Assembly: GCF_006715085.1 (NCBI RefSeq)
Contig: NZ_VFMM01000001.1
Coordinates: 2,046,001-2,110,000, forward strand
DNA length: 64,000 bases
Reading direction: 5' to 3'
Origin: Kribbella jejuensis
GTDB taxonomy: Bacteria; Actinomycetota; Actinomycetes; Propionibacteriales; Kribbellaceae
Both the position numbers and the translations under genes were made by a program. This document shows positions 62,526 through 64,000 of this stretch, in pieces (position 1 is the first letter of the stretch; each line of letters begins with the position of its first letter). The notes beneath the pieces were generated by a model. It searched no databases. It was not told the DNA's origin and saw nothing but the letters and a program-made list of their open reading frames with translations.

Positions 62526-64000
62526 ATGGTGGCCGCCATGGTTGACGAGCGCCGATTGATCGACGGCAGATCCGAGCGCACCCCCATGCTCGCCGAGGTC
62601 TGGGTTCATCGGCTGGACAACGCGCTCGGCCGTCGGCATCGGCACGGGGCACTGGCGCTGTACCGGTGGGACGACGACCAGCGACCGAGCGAGCCGCACC
62701 CGGACGGTTCACTCACGTTGAGCCGGCAGACCGCGACGTGGATGCGTACGGTCGGCGACCGGCTCTACAACGCGACGTACGACGGGCAGTTCCCCCCGCC
62801 GACGAGAGCCGACATACGGGCTGTCCGGGCCGCGCTGGCCGACTTCGGAGACACGTACCTCGACTCGGTGCAGCCTGTCGACCGTACGTCGGGACCGGCG
62901 GCGCACGCGCTGGACGTCGGCGTACGGGCGAACACCGTCGACATCTCGGGCATCCTCGCCGGGAGCCGCGGAATCACCGACATCTACCCCGCCATCGACA
63001 GGTTCACTGGTCCGGACCGCTACCCGCTGCTGCAGGGTGCAGCCGCTGCGCTGACCGAACAGGTGAGCCGGCGGACGGGGATGCGGCCCGGTGAGGTCGA
63101 CGCGCTGCTCCGGCAGACGGCTGCGGGACAACGCTTCGAGGCCGTGGCCGAGTACCTCGTCGCCAGGGATCCCCAGCAACGGCGGCTGCCCGACGGCTCG
63201 CCGCGGCTGCTGCCGGACGATCACGTGGATCGGCTGAGGACAGCCGTGGCGCACGAGCTCGAGGAGACGTTCCGGGGGTTGAGCGAGCGGGACCCGCAGA
63301 GCTCGCGGGGAGACGGTCAGCGGGCTGTCGAGCAAGGGATGCGGAACGTCGCCATGCGGATGGCTGAGTTCCGCGACACGATCCACACTGATCAGCGGGG
63401 CTATGCGCAGGTTGCCAGTGTGGTTGCGGCTGTGCAGTCGGAGTTGGCGACGAGTCCTGCGACGACGGCGGCCGGGCGGGATTCCGGGGCGTTGACGTTG
63501 CAGCTCAAGCCGAGGACGGACTACTGGAGCGGGGAGCTCCGCGAGACCAGTGAGGTCCTGGGCGCGGCTGGGGTCGACCGTTCGCTGACATTCGACCGTG
63601 ACCGGGTGATTGCCGTTCTCGCTGCGGTGGATCCTTGGCAGCCGCCGTCGCCGACGCTTCGCGCCGCGGTGCGAGCTGTGGGCGTTGAGAGTGCACGGCT
63701 GTGCAACCCGGAGGGCGTCGTACCGACGGATGCTGTCGGGCAGGCGCTGGAGGACGAGCTGGCGCGGGACTTCGCCGAGCGGCAGGAGCCGCGGCTGCTT
63801 GGTGCGCTCGGCTTCGATCCGCAGCAACTGGCGGACGAGAGCAGTCCGTCCGCGACTGCTCAGGTCGTTGCAACGCTCGCGGCGGAGGCCGGTCGGCACA
63901 TCGGCCTGGAAGCCGACGATGTCAAGGCACAGCTGCTGACCACGCCGCCGAAGCAGCGGCTCGAGAAGGCAGTCGCGCTGAGTCTCGCGGGCAGTACGCC
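62526..64000 (+). CDS. Long unrecognised protein, 3' truncated by the window
   Basis: Open for 491 codons to the window end with no stop and strong GC3 bias, so it is a real gene. The sequence is largely helical and charged (HELEETFRGLSERDPQ, VEQGMRNVAMRMAEFRDTI) with many Asp/Glu/Arg. No signal peptide, membrane helix or known motif was seen in this part. I do not recognise the family. Start ATG 62526 or ATG 62538 (MVDERRLI); neither has a strong ribosome site. It may exceed 1,000 residues. It is divergent from the sigma factor. Confidence 0.8.
   Translation, partial: MVAAMVDERRLIDGRSERTPMLAEVWVHRLDNALGRRHRHGALALYRWDDDQRPSEPHPDGSLTLSRQTATWMRTVGDRLYNATYDGQFPPPTRADIRAVRAALADFGDTYLDSVQPVDRTSGPAAHALDVGVRANTVDISGILAGSRGITDIYPAIDRFTGPDRYPLLQGAAAALTEQVSRRTGMRPGEVDALLRQTAAGQRFEAVAEYLVARDPQQRRLPDGSPRLLPDDHVDRLRTAVAHELEETFRGLSERDPQSSRGDGQRAVEQGMRNVAMRMAEFRDTIHTDQRGYAQVASVVAAVQSELATSPATTAAGRDSGALTLQLKPRTDYWSGELRETSEVLGAAGVDRSLTFDRDRVIAVLAAVDPWQPPSPTLRAAVRAVGVESARLCNPEGVVPTDAVGQALEDELARDFAERQEPRLLGALGFDPQQLADESSPSATAQVVATLAAEAGRHIGLEADDVKAQLLTTPPKQRLEKAVALSLAGST

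Noticed and set aside
62709..63899. 396-codon minus-strand frame at the right end
   Set aside because: It opposes the long plus-strand gene, which has the better codon pattern and runs off the window.

Overview
The window is high-GC DNA with tightly packed genes, many GTG starts and frequent 4-base ATGA/GTGA overlaps. The content points to an actinomycete: GroES/GroEL with CIRCE sites, the alr-tsaEB-rimI-tsaD block, the rplM-rpsI-glmM operon, a SigE-family sigma factor, and many LacI/ROK-controlled sugar importers. The style (secreted hydrolases, many carbohydrate regulators) fits soil Propionibacteriales such as Kribbella. The genus is an inference.

Layout. 0.2-2.5 kb: groES-groL under two CIRCE operators. 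2.5-7.4 kb: accessory genes (secreted peptidoglycan-binding protein, SAM/THUMP-like protein, quinone-reductase-type dehydrogenase with a divergent AraC regulator, alpha/beta hydrolase, GNAT). 7.4-12.7 kb: a chain for tRNA t6A37 synthesis (tsaD, rimI, tsaB, a GNAT-TsaE fusion), a hydrolase and alanine racemase. 12.8-18.5 kb: HAD phosphatase, secreted GH12, META lipoprotein, large secreted PIG-L/CBM9 protein. 18.6-23.3 kb: nnr, acpS, a DUF347 membrane protein, a LacI regulator and coaA. 23.3-25.1 kb: MFS exporter and a phosphopantetheinyl transferase flanking a palindrome.

25.2-32.7 kb is a peptidoglycan-recycling cluster: secreted NagZ fused to a C-terminal EEP phosphoesterase domain, NamZ (DUF1343), an AmiE-like serine hydrolase, MurR and MurQ. 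It parallels the Bacillus subtilis mur-ami-nag-nam cluster but has no MurP and no recognisable sugar kinase. 32.8-36.8 kb: LtrA membrane protein, then a plant-type ketol-acid reductoisomerase divergent from an IlvY-like regulator. The ilvC-like gene carries a palindromic insertion, the ilvY-like gene an in-frame tandem repeat, and the spacer is rich in inverted repeats.

36.8-42.8 kb: LacI-controlled sugar importer (binding protein and two permeases, no ATPase) with ThuA and a Gfo/Idh/MocA dehydrogenase. 42.9-50.5 kb: a LacI-type sensor without a DNA-binding domain, a ROK regulator and a complete family-5 (Opp/Dpp-type) ABC importer. 50.5-54.4 kb: glmM-rpsI-rplM and citrate synthase. 54.4-57.0 kb: a PIN-toxin/HTH-antitoxin pair enclosed by a family of GC-rich palindromic repeats in opposite orientations. 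57.1-64.0 kb: SnoaL-like protein, TetR regulator, membrane-anchored GH18-like protein, ABC-F ATPase, a small ORF, a SigE-family sigma factor with a membrane partner, and the start of a long unrecognised protein.

No tRNA, rRNA, transposase or CRISPR array was seen. The order rplM-rpsI-glmM ... acpS-nnr-alr-tsaEB-rimI-tsaD-groES-groEL is a familiar actinobacterial backbone. Here it is split by accessory blocks, chiefly at 2.5-7.4, 12.8-18.5 and 23.3-50.5 kb.
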